Part shown: positions 42,338-52,797 of the stretch, in pieces
How the letters are laid out: each line of letters begins with the position of its first letter
Position numbering within the stretch: position 1 is the stretch's first letter
DNA from: Pedobacter cryoconitis
GTDB taxonomy: Bacteria > Bacteroidota > Bacteroidia > Sphingobacteriales > Sphingobacteriaceae
NCBI RefSeq assembly: GCF_014200605.1
Contig: NZ_JACHCE010000002.1
Location: 363,300-427,299 of the forward strand
DNA: 64,000 nucleotides
Direction: 5' to 3'
Made by a program: the position numbers and the translations under genes
The notes under the pieces: generated by a model
Databases searched by the model: none
Seen by the model: only the letters and a program-made list of their open reading frames with translations
Told to the model about the DNA's origin: nothing

Positions 42338-44593
42338 ATGTCTGAATACAACCCTGCTGAGATAGCGGCTAAATTTATCAATTATACTTCCCGGCACATT
42401 TTCCTTACGGGGAAGGCTGGAACCGGGAAGACTACTTTTTTGAGAAATTTAATTGAGCTGACGCATAAAAAGGCAGTTATTGTGGCGCCTACAGGTATTG
42501 CCGCAATTAATGCTGCAGGGGTAACTATTCATTCACTTTTTCAGCTTCCATTTGGTACCTATCTGCCTAAACAGCCTGCAGCTGAGCCTGTTAATCAGCA
42601 GTATAATACGCCAAGATCTATTGTTCGTCATTTACAGATGAACACCACTAAAAGAAGAATATTTCAGGACCTTGAATTATTGATCATTGATGAAGTGAGT
42701 ATGCTGCGTGCAGATTTACTGGATGCAATTGATATGGTGCTACGTTATATCAGAAAAAATAACGCGAGTTTTGGCGGGGTACAGGTTTTGTTTATCGGAG
42801 ATTTACATCAGTTACCTCCGGTAGTTAAATCTAATGAATGGCAGCTTTTAGGCGAATTTTATCAAAGTGTTTATTTCTTTGATGCGCATGCCTTACATCA
42901 TCATCCGCCAGTATATATAGAGCTGGAGAAAATATACAGGCAGGCTGATTCTGTCTTTATTAATTTATTGAACAACCTGCGTAATAATGAGATTACAGCA
43001 GAAGATATCACCCTGCTGGATAAATATTATAAAGCTGGATTTGAACCTGCAAAACAAGATAAATACATCACACTGACCACCCATAATCAGCGTGCAGATA
43101 CTTTAAATAAGAAAAGCCTGGAAGAACTGGGCGGGAAGTCTTATTTTTTCAAAGCTACTGTTGAAGATGAATTTTCTGAAAATTCTTATCCTGCCGAAAA
43201 TATACTGGAGCTAAAGTTGGGTGCGCAGATCATGTTTATTAAAAATGATCAGAGCGGGGAACGCCGTTATTTCAATGGTAAGATTGCAACGGTTATCGGG
43301 CTTAGAGAGGATGGCATAGAAGTAGAAACAGAAGGGGAACGGGAAAAGATTATTCTGGAGAAGTTCACCTGGAAAAATATAAAATACACCAACCATAAAG
43401 TTACCAATGAAATTGAAGAAGAAGTAATCGGTAAATTTATCCAGTACCCAATCAAGCTGGCCTGGGCAATTACTGTCCATAAAAGTCAGGGTTTGACTTT
43501 TGATAAAGCAATCATTGATATTGGAAATGCTTTTGCGCCCGGACAGATTTATGTAGCACTTTCACGTTTGCGTTCACTGGACGGCCTGGTGCTGACCTCT
43601 CAGATTTCAAGAATAGGGATCAAGCAGGATCAGAATGTAGCGCTGTTTTCAAAAAATAAACAGCTGGAAGAAGAACTGAATACTCAGATTAAACAAGAAA
43701 GTGAGGCCTTCCTGAAAAGTTATCTGCTTACTTGTTTTGATCTGACTCCGCTTGATAACTATGTTTATGAACACGTTCATTCTTACAGCAAGGATATCAA
43801 TAAATCTGCAAAGCAAAAACATGTGAAATGGGCGCAGCAGTTGCTAAAAGATCTGAGTGAGATCAAAGCAAATGCGAATAAATTCCTTGCGCAAATCCAA
43901 AGATTAAGTAATGACCAGTCTGAAGAAGGGCTTGCCAGTTTGCTTTTGAGGACTACTGCTGCAGAGAATTATTTTAATCCGCTGATTCTGGATCTTTCTA
44001 AACGGATCTTTGACCGGATGGAACTGGTTAAGCAGGATAAGCAGGTAACGGCTTTTCTGACTGAACTGCTGGAAATGGAATCACTGTTTTATGAACAGTT
44101 CAAAAAGATAAGAAAAGCAACCGGGTTATTACAGGCCACGATCAACGGGACCGATTTTACAAAGACTGATGTCGGTTCTTTATTGAATCAGAAAGAACGG
44201 GAGGCACAAATGAAAACGGTTTATGCGATGCCGAATAAACTGGATTTTACAGCTAAAAAAGAAAGAACTAAAAAACCTGCTGCTGTTAAAGCGCCTAAAG
44301 AGGATACTAAAGTTGTTTCTCTGCAGTTGTTTCAAAAAGGAAAGAGTATTACTGAAATCGCTGAGGAGCGAAAGATGGTTATAGGGACTATAGAAGGGCA
44401 CCTTGCTCATTATGTAGCTTTACAGGAGATTTCTGCTAAAGATATCCTGGGCCGTAAAAAGCTGGAAAGTATTCTGGAGGCTATTAAAGAATTGAAAACA
44501 ATGAGTCTTGCACCGATCAGGGATCATTTAGGCAAGAGCTTTACTTTCGGTGAAATCAAGATAGGCATTGCTGCCCATCTTGCTGAAAATTAG
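42338..44593 (+). CDS. Pif1/RecD-like helicase with C-terminal HTH_40 domain
   Basis: From the ATG at 42338 this protein has 751 residues. Walker A is FLTGKAGTGKTTFLR (about residue 27), Walker B LLIIDEVSMLRAD, then FIGDLHQLPPV and the superfamily 1B motif WAITVHKSQGLTFDKA with YVALSRLRSLDGLVL near residue 415. The C-terminal part is helical, ending in an HTH_40-type domain (FQKGKSITEIAEERKMVIGT). Pif1-like enzymes unwind DNA 5' to 3', often at G-quadruplexes or stalled forks. A TTG 4 codons earlier is a weaker start. Confidence 0.9.
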   Translation: MSEYNPAEIAAKFINYTSRHIFLTGKAGTGKTTFLRNLIELTHKKAVIVAPTGIAAINAAGVTIHSLFQLPFGTYLPKQPAAEPVNQQYNTPRSIVRHLQMNTTKRRIFQDLELLIIDEVSMLRADLLDAIDMVLRYIRKNNASFGGVQVLFIGDLHQLPPVVKSNEWQLLGEFYQSVYFFDAHALHHHPPVYIELEKIYRQADSVFINLLNNLRNNEITAEDITLLDKYYKAGFEPAKQDKYITLTTHNQRADTLNKKSLEELGGKSYFFKATVEDEFSENSYPAENILELKLGAQIMFIKNDQSGERRYFNGKIATVIGLREDGIEVETEGEREKIILEKFTWKNIKYTNHKVTNEIEEEVIGKFIQYPIKLAWAITVHKSQGLTFDKAIIDIGNAFAPGQIYVALSRLRSLDGLVLTSQISRIGIKQDQNVALFSKNKQLEEELNTQIKQESEAFLKSYLLTCFDLTPLDNYVYEHVHSYSKDINKSAKQKHVKWAQQLLKDLSEIKANANKFLAQIQRLSNDQSEEGLASLLLRTTAAENYFNPLILDLSKRIFDRMELVKQDKQVTAFLTELLEMESLFYEQFKKIRKATGLLQATINGTDFTKTDVGSLLNQKEREAQMKTVYAMPNKLDFTAKKERTKKPAAVKAPKEDTKVVSLQLFQKGKSITEIAEERKMVIGTIEGHLAHYVALQEISAKDILGRKKLESILEAIKELKTMSLAPIRDHLGKSFTFGEIKIGIAAHLAEN

Positions 44594-44602
44594 CTGGTGT
44601 CC

Positions 44603-44626
44603 GGCAGGAATTAAATCCGTCCTGCC
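44603..44626. terminator. Possible terminator between helicase and dapF
   Basis: GGCAGGA and TCCTGCC pair around a 10-base loop in the 39-base gap between two convergent genes. No strong T-run is present. Confidence 0.55.
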
Positions 44627-44632
44627 TTAAAA

Positions 44633-45442
44633 TTATTTAATGTTTCCTTCAAAAACCAGTTCTGCAGGACCGCAAAGAAATACGTCTGTGAATTCTTGAC
44701 CGTCATAATTGAAACTTACCCGGAGATTTCCTCCCAAGACTTCTATTTCAGTCACCTGTTTTCCGGTTTTTCCGTTGTGTTTCGCTATCGCAAGTGCAAC
44801 TGCGGTTACTCCGGTGCCACAGGCAAAAGTTTCATCTTCTACACCCCGTTCAAAAGTGCGGACAAACAGATGATCGCCTTTGTCTTCTGCAAAATTTACA
44901 TTGATGCCATTTGCTTTATAGGTAACATTATTGCGGATTGCTTTACCTTTTTCATAAACATCCATTTCTTTGAGTCCGGTAACCTGTTCCACATAATGCG
45001 GAGAACCAGTATTCAAAACATAGGCTGATCCATCAATACTGATGTCACGAACGTTAATCATTTGCAGGTCTACCCAATTCCCCTCAGCTGTAATTTTGGC
45101 ATAATGAGGACCGTCTACTGCCAGAAAGTTAGTCTCATTGTCAATGATACCCAGGTGTTTGGCGAAGGCTACAATACATCTTCCTCCGTTTCCGCACATG
45201 CTGCCTAAATTTCCATCTGCATTAAAATAAAGCATTTCAAAATCGTATTCCGCATGGTTTTGCAAGAGCATTAAGCCATCGCCCCCTACGCCAAAACGCC
45301 TGTCACACAATTGGTGGACAATATTATTATCCTTATATTCAAATGTTTGACTACGGTTGTCTATAAGAACAAAGTCGTTTCCTGCTCCCTGGTATTTATA
45401 GAAATGAGGTTTTAGCGGGTCAATGGATTGGATATTTAACAT
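44633..45442 (-). CDS. dapF: Diaminopimelate epimerase
   Basis: This 269-residue enzyme converts LL- to meso-diaminopimelate in lysine and peptidoglycan synthesis. The N-terminal GAGNDFVLIDNR, the first catalytic Cys in SMCGNGGRC (about residue 85) and the second in ETFACGTGVTAVA (about residue 210) are all present. The length is normal. It is a single gene; a near-consensus GATATTTG lies about 23 bases upstream on this strand. Confidence 0.96.
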   Translation of the reverse strand: MLNIQSIDPLKPHFYKYQGAGNDFVLIDNRSQTFEYKDNNIVHQLCDRRFGVGGDGLMLLQNHAEYDFEMLYFNADGNLGSMCGNGGRCIVAFAKHLGIIDNETNFLAVDGPHYAKITAEGNWVDLQMINVRDISIDGSAYVLNTGSPHYVEQVTGLKEMDVYEKGKAIRNNVTYKANGINVNFAEDKGDHLFVRTFERGVEDETFACGTGVTAVALAIAKHNGKTGKQVTEIEVLGGNLRVSFNYDGQEFTDVFLCGPAELVFEGNIK

Positions 45443-45631
45443 TTTTTAACAATTAAGGGATGCTTGGGTGACACAAATATCGTTCTATTGGTATTAAATT
45501 TGACTTGTTTGATAAAAGAAATTAAATTAACACACAAATGAGACCTGTATGAGCTTATTTTGCTCAAATTAAAGAATAAACCTAAGCCCATGCAAGCTTC
45601 AACACCATTAAAATAATAAATTAACAAACTG

Positions 45632-47164
45632 ATGAAAAAAATAGCATTGATAGTTTTAGCTGCATTCATTGGAGGTGCAGTAGCAATTGGCGGTTATAAA
45701 ATGTTAGAACGTAATACGAGCGGAATGACACTGGCTGAAAAGCAAAATGTTCTTTTTGCAAGTAATCCATCAAAAATCTCCTCTACAGGAGCGGTAGATT
45801 TCGTACAGGCTGCTGCTGCGGTTTCCCCGGCAGTAGTACATATCAGAACAACTTTTAAATCGGAAGGTTCAGATGGAGGCTCAGGTTCTCCAATGGATAT
45901 GATGGAAGAGTTTTTTGGTGGCCGTGGCGGCAGAAGATCACGTGCACCAAGAGCAGCTTCTGGTTCAGGGGTAATTTTGACGCCTGATGGTTATATCGTT
46001 ACCAATAACCACGTGGTAGACAATGCAGAGAAAATACAGGTAGTTTTATCTGATCGCCGCAAAGTTGACGCTAAGGTAATTGGCAGAGACCCTAATACAG
46101 ATCTTGCTTTAATTAAAGTGGATGCTACAGATTTACCAGTGGTAAAAATGGGTAACTCGGATAATGTTCAGGTAGGTGAATGGGTATTGGCAGTAGGTTT
46201 CCCTTTAGACTTACAGACTACGGTAACAGCTGGTATTGTAAGTGCGAAATCACGTGCAATCGGTATCTTAAACAGAGATCAGCAACCTACAGAAGAAGAA
46301 TATGAAGAGTATCAGCGTACTGGTAAAGCACCTGCAAGAACAAATAGCGCGATAGAATCTTATATTCAGACTGATGCGGCAATTAATCCTGGGAACAGTG
46401 GTGGTGCATTAGTAAACGCTAACGGTGAGCTGGTTGGTATCAATGCAGCAATTGCTTCTCAAACTGGTACAAATGAAGGTTATGGTTTTGCGATTCCGGT
46501 AAATCTTGCTAAAAAGATTCTGGAAGACTTTAAGAAATACGGAAGTGTAAAACGCGGTTATGTAGGCGTTACTTTCCAGGAACTGAATGCTGATGCTGCA
46601 GATAATCTGAAGATCAAAGATATTTCAGGTTTATATGTAAATGACGTGATGCCAAATGGCGGTGGTGCAGCAGCAGGAATCAAAAAAGGTGATATTATCA
46701 AAAAGGTAGAAGGTAAAGAGGTATTTGCATCTCCGGATCTGCAAGAAAAAATAGGTCGTATGAGTCCTGGTGATAAAGTGCAACTGACTATTTCAAGAGA
46801 TGGAAAAGAGCAGAATGTCAATGTAACTTTAAGAGGCGATGAAAGCATAAATAAAGCTAAAAGTGCTTATGCTGCAAAAACAACAGGAACAACAATGAGC
46901 AAATTAGGTGCTTCATTTGCACCTGCTTCACCTGAAATTAAAGCTAAGTTTGGCGCTAAAAATGGAGTAGTTGTAACTGCAGTTGAACCAGGTAAAGCCT
47001 TTGATAACCTGGATATCCCTAAAGGATTACTGGTAACCAGCATTAATGGTAAACCTGTTAACAGTGCAAAAGATGTGGAAGCAGCATTACCAACTTCTAA
47101 AAACGGAAAAACGACTGTTTCGGGAGTTGGACCTAATGGAAACTATACTTTCAGCTTTAACTAA
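45632..47164 (+). CDS. degP: DegP/HtrA-family periplasmic serine protease
   Basis: This 510-residue protein has an N-terminal signal or membrane anchor (about residues 4-22), a trypsin-like domain with His in IVTNNHVVDNA, Asp in TDLALIKVDA and Ser in AINPGNSGGALVN (about residue 258), then two PDZ domains (about 300-395 and 410-505). It should degrade or refold misfolded envelope proteins. A long insertion with GGRGGRRSR follows the start of the protease domain, near the LA loop of HtrA. It is transcribed alone and ends at a terminator. Confidence 0.94.
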   Translation: MKKIALIVLAAFIGGAVAIGGYKMLERNTSGMTLAEKQNVLFASNPSKISSTGAVDFVQAAAAVSPAVVHIRTTFKSEGSDGGSGSPMDMMEEFFGGRGGRRSRAPRAASGSGVILTPDGYIVTNNHVVDNAEKIQVVLSDRRKVDAKVIGRDPNTDLALIKVDATDLPVVKMGNSDNVQVGEWVLAVGFPLDLQTTVTAGIVSAKSRAIGILNRDQQPTEEEYEEYQRTGKAPARTNSAIESYIQTDAAINPGNSGGALVNANGELVGINAAIASQTGTNEGYGFAIPVNLAKKILEDFKKYGSVKRGYVGVTFQELNADAADNLKIKDISGLYVNDVMPNGGGAAAGIKKGDIIKKVEGKEVFASPDLQEKIGRMSPGDKVQLTISRDGKEQNVNVTLRGDESINKAKSAYAAKTTGTTMSKLGASFAPASPEIKAKFGAKNGVVVTAVEPGKAFDNLDIPKGLLVTSINGKPVNSAKDVEAALPTSKNGKTTVSGVGPNGNYTFSFN

Positions 47165-47188
47165 TCGTTCAGAGTTTAAAGATTTTAT

Positions 47189-47223
47189 AACGGGGGGCAG
47201 TGACAATTGCTCCCCGTTTTTTT
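47189..47223 (+). terminator. Terminator of degP
   Basis: AACGGGG and CCCCGTT, extended by GGCA/TTGCT-type pairing, form a stem followed by a T-run. Confidence 0.82.
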
Positions 47224-47346
47224 ATGCCTTCTAATTCGTGTGAATTGTACAATAACCCCTTAAAACCATAAAACTTAGAACGTTTCTAAATAGTTTATTT
47301 ATTGATTTTAACTGGAATTCTTGTATAAATTAAGTCATTTATTAAA

Positions 47347-47354
47347 TACTTTTG
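47347..47354 (+). promoter_or_regulatory. Promoter of sdhCAB
   Basis: TACTTTTG matches TAnnTTTG exactly and a TTG at 47321-47323 lies 23 bases upstream, within the reported -33/-7 spacing of Flavobacterium promoters. The predicted leader is about 24 bases. Confidence 0.6.
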
Positions 47355-47383
47355 CAGGAATAGAACTCAAAAATATAAATCTA

Positions 47384-48064
47384 ATGGCTAGTTTCGGAAA
47401 CGCTTTTTCCTCGTCTATAGGAAAAAAACTAATAATGGGTATCACCGGCCTGTTTCTTATTTTATTTCTAATTGTGCATTGCTTTATCAATTCGTTGATA
47501 TTTCTGAATGACGGTGGATTAACATTTAATATTGGTGCTCACTTTATGGCAACTAACTGGTTAATCAGAGGATCTGAAGTTATCCTGATGGCTGGTTTGC
47601 TTTTACACATTGTACAGGGCCTTCGTCTGACTTTCCAGAATCAGGCTTCCCGTCCGGTAAAGTATGCTGTAAATGATGGAAATGCAAATAGTAAATGGTA
47701 TTCCCGCTCTATGGGATTATTAGGGACATTATTGCTGATCTTTTTGATTGTGCATTTATCTAATTTCTGGGTAGTATCGCGTTTTACAGGTATCCCGACT
47801 ACAGATTCAAATGGACATGAAGATTTGTACGCTGTAATGAGAGAGACTTTTCAAAATGTTTGGATCGTGGTTTTATATGTCCTTGCAATGGCTTCATTAG
47901 CTTACCATTTATTACATGGTTTTGCTTCTGCATTCCAGACATTGGGCTGGAACCACAAGAAGTACAGTCCGCTTATTAAAGGATTTGGTGTATGGTATTC
48001 AATTATCATCGCTATACTTTTTGCAGCTATGCCGATTGCAGTGCATACAGGACTTATTAAATAA
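47384..48064 (+). CDS. sdhC: Succinate dehydrogenase cytochrome b subunit
   Basis: From the ATG at 47384 this protein has 226 residues and five predicted membrane helices, the single large cytochrome b subunit of the B-type succinate:quinone oxidoreductase. Histidines in the helices ([41 protein letters not shown]) are candidates for the two heme b ligands. It anchors SdhA and SdhB at the membrane and exchanges electrons with menaquinone. A frame extending to 47321 overlaps the promoter and is not the start. Confidence 0.94.
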   Translation: MASFGNAFSSSIGKKLIMGITGLFLILFLIVHCFINSLIFLNDGGLTFNIGAHFMATNWLIRGSEVILMAGLLLHIVQGLRLTFQNQASRPVKYAVNDGNANSKWYSRSMGLLGTLLLIFLIVHLSNFWVVSRFTGIPTTDSNGHEDLYAVMRETFQNVWIVVLYVLAMASLAYHLLHGFASAFQTLGWNHKKYSPLIKGFGVWYSIIIAILFAAMPIAVHTGLIK

Positions 48065-48093
48065 AATTTCGAACGTATAAAACGCTAAATAAA

Positions 48094-50073
48094 ATGGCAG
48101 ATTTTAATGCAAATATACCGGAAGGGGAACTGACCGTGAAATGGACTAAACTGAGGTCTTCAATGCCTCTGGTTAATCCGGCAAATAAAAGAAGTATAGA
48201 AATTGTAGTAGTAGGTTCAGGACTTGCAGGTGCTTCGGCAGCAGCGACCCTGGCTGAAATGGGATATAAAGTTAAATGTTTTTGTTTCCAGGATTCACCT
48301 AGAAGAGCGCACTCTATTGCGGCTCAGGGTGGTATCAATGCGGCAAAAAATTATCAGAATGATGGTGACAGTGTTTACCGTTTATTCTACGATACCATTA
48401 AAGGTGGTGATTACCGTGCCCGTGAAGCTAACGTTCACCGTTTAGCTGAAGTGAGTGCAAATATCATTGACCAGTGTGTGGCTCAGGGTGTTCCCCTGGC
48501 CAGAGAGTATGGTGGATTACTGGATAACCGTTCATTCGGTGGTACCCAGGTTCAGCGTACCTTTTATGCTGCCGGACAAACTGGTCAGCAATTGCTTTTA
48601 GGTGCATACTCTGCTTTAGAGCGTCAGATTGGTATGGGTAAGGTGGAGATGTTTACCCGTCACGAAATGCTTGAAGTTGTTAAAATTGAAGGTAAAGCAC
48701 GTGGTATTATTGCACGTAACTTAATTACAGGTGAACTGGAACGTCATTTTGGTCATGCTGTATTGTTAGGAACAGGTGGTTACGGAAACGTATTTTACCT
48801 TTCTACCAATGCCATGGGAAGTAACGTGACTGCTGCCTGGAAAGCGCACAAAAAAGGGGCTTTCTTTGGTAATCCTTGTTTTACCCAGATCCACCCTACG
48901 TGTATCCCGGTATCAGGAGATCACCAATCTAAATTAACCCTGATGTCAGAGTCGTTACGTAATGACGGACGTATCTGGGTTCCTAAGAAAAAAGACGATC
49001 AGCGTAAAGCAACCGATATTCCGGAAGACGAAAGAGATTATTATTTAGAACGTCGTTATCCTGCTTTTGGTAACCTTGTACCACGTGATGTGGCTTCAAG
49101 AGCTGCTAAAGAGCGTTGTGATGCAGGTTATGGTGTGGGTGTTTCCAAACTTGCTGTATATCTGGATTTCAAAGCAAATACAGAGCGTTACGGACGTATT
49201 GAAGCTTCAGTGCACAATATCCACAATCCGGATAAAGAAACCTGCATGCGTTTAGGACGTGACGTGATCAAAGAGAAATACGGAAACTTGTTTGACATGT
49301 ACAAACAAATTACCGGTGAAGATCCTTACGATTTACCAATGCGTATTTATCCTGCGGTTCACTATACCATGGGCGGACTTTGGGTAGATTATAACCTGAT
49401 GACAACTGTACCGGGCTTATATGCTTTAGGTGAAGCTAACTTCTCAGACCATGGTGCTAACCGTTTAGGTGCTTCTGCTTTAATGCAGGGACTTGCGGAT
49501 GGTTACTTTGTGATTCCTTATACTATTGGTTCTTACATCTCTAAAGAATTGGCGACTAAAGCAATTCCTTTAGATCACCCTGCATTTGTAGAGGCAGAGG
49601 CCAGTGTTAAAGCTATCCTTGATAAATTCATCTCTATTAAAGGATCTAAATCTGTAGATTTCTTCCACAAGAAATTAGGTAAAATCATGTGGGAAAAATG
49701 TGGAATGGCCCGTAATGCAAAAGGACTTTCTGAGGCGATTGTTGAGATTCAGCAGTTGCGTAAAGAATTCTGGTCTGATTTACGTGTTCCAGGTTCAATA
49801 GATGAGTTCAACCCTGAATTAGAAAAAGCTGGCCGCGTGGCTGACTTTATTGAGTTAGGTGAGCTGATGTGTATTGATGCATTAAACAGAAATGAATCAT
49901 GCGGAGGTCACTTCAGAGAAGAATATCAGACTGAAGAAGGTGAGGCTTTAAGGGATGATGAAAACTATGCTTATGTATCTGCATGGGAATACAAGGATGA
50001 TGTGAAATTTGAACTTCATAAAGAAGAATTGAAATTCGAAAACATCAAAATTGCACAAAGAAGTTATAAATAA
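48094..50073 (+). CDS. sdhA: Succinate dehydrogenase / fumarate reductase flavoprotein subunit
   Basis: This 659-residue flavoprotein oxidises succinate to fumarate. FAD binding is shown by [20 protein letters not shown] (about residue 37) and the histidine that carries covalent FAD in [18 protein letters not shown] (about residue 72). The catalytic HxxR-type segments include [15 protein letters not shown] and [17 protein letters not shown]. The length fits the B-type enzyme. It lies in the sdhCAB operon, 29 bases after sdhC and 23 before sdhB. Confidence 0.96.
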   Translation: MADFNANIPEGELTVKWTKLRSSMPLVNPANKRSIEIVVVGSGLAGASAAATLAEMGYKVKCFCFQDSPRRAHSIAAQGGINAAKNYQNDGDSVYRLFYDTIKGGDYRAREANVHRLAEVSANIIDQCVAQGVPLAREYGGLLDNRSFGGTQVQRTFYAAGQTGQQLLLGAYSALERQIGMGKVEMFTRHEMLEVVKIEGKARGIIARNLITGELERHFGHAVLLGTGGYGNVFYLSTNAMGSNVTAAWKAHKKGAFFGNPCFTQIHPTCIPVSGDHQSKLTLMSESLRNDGRIWVPKKKDDQRKATDIPEDERDYYLERRYPAFGNLVPRDVASRAAKERCDAGYGVGVSKLAVYLDFKANTERYGRIEASVHNIHNPDKETCMRLGRDVIKEKYGNLFDMYKQITGEDPYDLPMRIYPAVHYTMGGLWVDYNLMTTVPGLYALGEANFSDHGANRLGASALMQGLADGYFVIPYTIGSYISKELATKAIPLDHPAFVEAEASVKAILDKFISIKGSKSVDFFHKKLGKIMWEKCGMARNAKGLSEAIVEIQQLRKEFWSDLRVPGSIDEFNPELEKAGRVADFIELGELMCIDALNRNESCGGHFREEYQTEEGEALRDDENYAYVSAWEYKDDVKFELHKEELKFENIKIAQRSYK

Positions 50074-50096
50074 TCTAGTACTAAAATCTCAATACC

Positions 50097-50867
50097 ATGA
50101 GTACAGGAAATATGAATTTAACGCTGAAAATCTGGCGTCAGAAGAATAACAAAGCCAAAGGTAATTTGGTAGACTATAAAATATCAGAAATTTCTCCTGA
50201 TATGTCTTTCTTAGAGATGTTCGACGTTTTAAATGAGCAGCTAATTAATAAAGGTGAAGAACCGGTTGTTTTCGACCATGATTGCAGAGAAGGTATTTGC
50301 GGTGCATGTTCAATGTATATCAACGGAAGACCACATGGACCAAAAGAGGGTATTACTACCTGTCAGCTGCACATGCGTTCTTTCAAAGATGGCGATACCA
50401 TTGTTGTGGAACCATGGAGAGCAAAGGCTTTTCCGGTAATTAAAGATTTAACCGTAGATCGTACTGCATTCGATAGAATTATTGCAGCAGGAGGGTTTAT
50501 TTCAGTAAATACGGGTAATGCACAGGATGCAAACGCATTGCCAATTCCAAAGTTTCAGGCGGATTTGGCTTTTGAGGCTGCGGCTTGTATTGGTTGTGGT
50601 GCTTGCGTGGCTACCTGTAAAAATGCTTCAGCGATGTTATTTACTTCTGCTAAGATCTCACAATTAGCGTTATTGCCTCAGGGTCAGCCAGAACGTTACC
50701 GTCGTGTACAAAGTATGGTTGCGCAGATGGATGCAGAAGGTTTTGGTAACTGTACCAACACAGGTGCCTGTGAAGCTGAATGTCCTAAAGGAATTTCTTT
50801 AGAAAACATTGCGAGAATGAATAGAGACTTTTATTCAGCAAAATTTGTTTCTGAGGAAGAAGTTTAA
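50097..50867 (+). CDS. sdhB: Succinate dehydrogenase iron-sulfur subunit
   Basis: This 256-residue subunit passes electrons from FAD to quinone. Cysteines of the 2Fe-2S cluster are in [15 protein letters not shown] with a later TTCQLHM; the second cluster motif is [15 protein letters not shown] and a third group lies in [17 protein letters not shown]. The spacing fits the [2Fe-2S], [4Fe-4S] and [3Fe-4S] arrangement. It is the last gene of sdhCAB and is followed by a strong terminator. Confidence 0.96.
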   Translation: MSTGNMNLTLKIWRQKNNKAKGNLVDYKISEISPDMSFLEMFDVLNEQLINKGEEPVVFDHDCREGICGACSMYINGRPHGPKEGITTCQLHMRSFKDGDTIVVEPWRAKAFPVIKDLTVDRTAFDRIIAAGGFISVNTGNAQDANALPIPKFQADLAFEAAACIGCGACVATCKNASAMLFTSAKISQLALLPQGQPERYRRVQSMVAQMDAEGFGNCTNTGACEAECPKGISLENIARMNRDFYSAKFVSEEEV

Positions 50868-50891
50868 TAGATTTAGACAACGAGACAAGGA

Positions 50892-50935
50892 TTTAACACA
50901 AAACCCCGGCTATTTTAGCTGGGGTTTTGTGTTAA
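50892..50935. terminator. Terminator between sdhB and the M56 gene
   Basis: TTTAACACAAAACCCC and its exact complement form a 16-bp stem around a 12-base loop, usable by both convergent operons. Confidence 0.9.
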
Positions 50936-50949
50936 ATAGCTCAGGGAAT

Positions 50950-52797
50950 TTAATTCTTCTTTTTAGTGGTAATGACGATTACCCCGTTTTTGCCTGCTTC
51001 ACCATAAAGTGTTGTGGCATTTTCATTTTTTAAAACGGTCATTGATTCAATATCATTTGGGGATAGATCCTGCATCGCTTCCTGATCTGTTACCTTTTTA
51101 CCATCTATAATATATAAAGCATTTGCCGGTGGTCTGGCTGGTGGCGGTGGCGGAACTTTATGATCCGGCCCTGTCATTGTAAAAGAGATCGGGATATTAT
51201 ATTTCACACGAACCGGGGATTCATTCTGATAACCTGGTGTCCATTTTGGAGAATTCTGTAAAAGCCTTACTGCTTCTTCGTCAGTTCCTCCCCCAAGTTT
51301 ACGTTCTACTTTGATATCCTTTAATTGTCCATCTTTTTCTACAATAAACGATAGAAATACTTTCCCCTGGATGTTGTTCCTGATGGCTTCTTCCGGATAT
51401 CTGACGCTTGCTGCAAGGTATTTATAAAATTTATCCATTCCTCCCGGGAATTCGGGCTGTTTAGTGATGGAAACAAAATCATAAACTTTAGCATCATTGT
51501 TCTCAGGTTTTTTGCTATTGTAAGCCGTAATGGTGATTAATTTCAAAGGTTTATAACCTTTTAATGTGATGTTAGCTTTATTTTCCACTGGGGTATTTGC
51601 ACCGTCAAGTCTGAAAGCCACTGTAATGGTAAACTGTCCATTCTCAGCCGACTTAAAGTCTTCAAAATCCAGGATAGTCTTCATGACTGCAGCATCACAG
51701 CCAGAACCCAGTTGATTGATTGCACCGACATTCTTAATTTCGCCATTTTGAAGCGCAAACTTAATCGTTACATTTCCTTGCAGCTGCTCCTGATAAGCAA
51801 TAGCCGGATACTTGATGTTTTTAGCCAGATATTGATAAAACGGGCCCCATATGCCTGTTTCTTTTTTAACAATGCTGCGGGTCGGTGTTGGTAATGCTGA
51901 TTCAAATGGTGACGCTGGAATAGAAATCGGGGCAGAGATTTTTTCTGCTGCCTCCTTTAAGCTTTCATTCCTGCTGATTGTCGCAGACGATAATAGTAAA
52001 GTGACTGCGAACAGGGGTAAAAACAAGCCATATTTCAATATAGCTGTTTTTGCGGAGCGTTGTTTGTACAGCATAAATACTCGTTTTTTAATTAGTGATT
52101 TGTTGAAAAAACTATTGGTTAATACATTTTGATCTACTCCAAATGACTGGCTCAGGATCAGCATAGCATAAGCTTCTTTGTCCCCCTGAAATATTGCGGC
52201 TTCTTCGTCTGCCAGATATTCATGGATATTCCGGATAGTCGTTTTATATAAAAAGATCACCGGATTACACCAGACAAGAATTCCGAGCAGTTCGAAAAAG
52301 AGGATATCCAGTGTATGGTGCTGTCGGATATGGATATCTTCATGCCTTTCGATCGTAGCTAATCCCGGGATTGCAGGATCGATTACTTTCTGACCAAAGA
52401 AGGAAAAGGCCATGCCTGTGGTGTGTGTTCCTGTAAGCATTTTTTTAACCGCATACAGCTGAAAAATAAACCGGACAAGGAAAAATAGTACTCCAATAAG
52501 ATAAACGATTACAAGCGCTTTAATCAGGCTGAACTGATGATTTTCATCTGGTGAGACAGTACCTTGTGCCATCATCATATTCAGCTGGTCGATACTGATC
52601 TTGATTTGTTGGGTTGCTGGCTGTCTGACGAACCATTCGGGTCTTAAAAATGGGATAATCAGAGAGAGTCCGCCTGCAGCAATCAGGTATATCCTGTTCA
52701 GCACAAAGTAGGTTTCTTTATCCAGTAACAATTTATAGAATGCGTAAAATATAACCAGGTATATATTTACTTGCAGAAAGTAATGGGCCCACGTCAT
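50950..52797 (-). CDS. M56 (BlaR1-like) membrane peptidase with TonB_C and plug modules
   Basis: This 615-residue protein has four predicted N-terminal membrane helices and a BlaR1/MecR1 zinc-protease motif (TIERHEDIHIRQHHT, HExxH near residue 158). Instead of a penicillin-binding sensor, the periplasmic part carries two TonB_C-like domains (about 310-400 and 445-545) and a final plug-like LYIIDGKKVT segment with VLKNENATTLYGEAG and a KKKN end. It likely senses envelope signals and cleaves or inactivates the BlaI-type repressor encoded upstream; the ATGA overlap (52794-52797) couples the two. Confidence 0.88.
   Translation of the reverse strand: MTWAHYFLQVNIYLVIFYAFYKLLLDKETYFVLNRIYLIAAGGLSLIIPFLRPEWFVRQPATQQIKISIDQLNMMMAQGTVSPDENHQFSLIKALVIVYLIGVLFFLVRFIFQLYAVKKMLTGTHTTGMAFSFFGQKVIDPAIPGLATIERHEDIHIRQHHTLDILFFELLGILVWCNPVIFLYKTTIRNIHEYLADEEAAIFQGDKEAYAMLILSQSFGVDQNVLTNSFFNKSLIKKRVFMLYKQRSAKTAILKYGLFLPLFAVTLLLSSATISRNESLKEAAEKISAPISIPASPFESALPTPTRSIVKKETGIWGPFYQYLAKNIKYPAIAYQEQLQGNVTIKFALQNGEIKNVGAINQLGSGCDAAVMKTILDFEDFKSAENGQFTITVAFRLDGANTPVENKANITLKGYKPLKLITITAYNSKKPENNDAKVYDFVSITKQPEFPGGMDKFYKYLAASVRYPEEAIRNNIQGKVFLSFIVEKDGQLKDIKVERKLGGGTDEEAVRLLQNSPKWTPGYQNESPVRVKYNIPISFTMTGPDHKVPPPPPARPPANALYIIDGKKVTDQEAMQDLSPNDIESMTVLKNENATTLYGEAGKNGVIVITTKKKN

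Noticed and set aside
45436..45669. 77-residue minus-strand gene upstream of degP
   Set aside because: It overlaps the starts of both dapF and degP and shows no conserved features.
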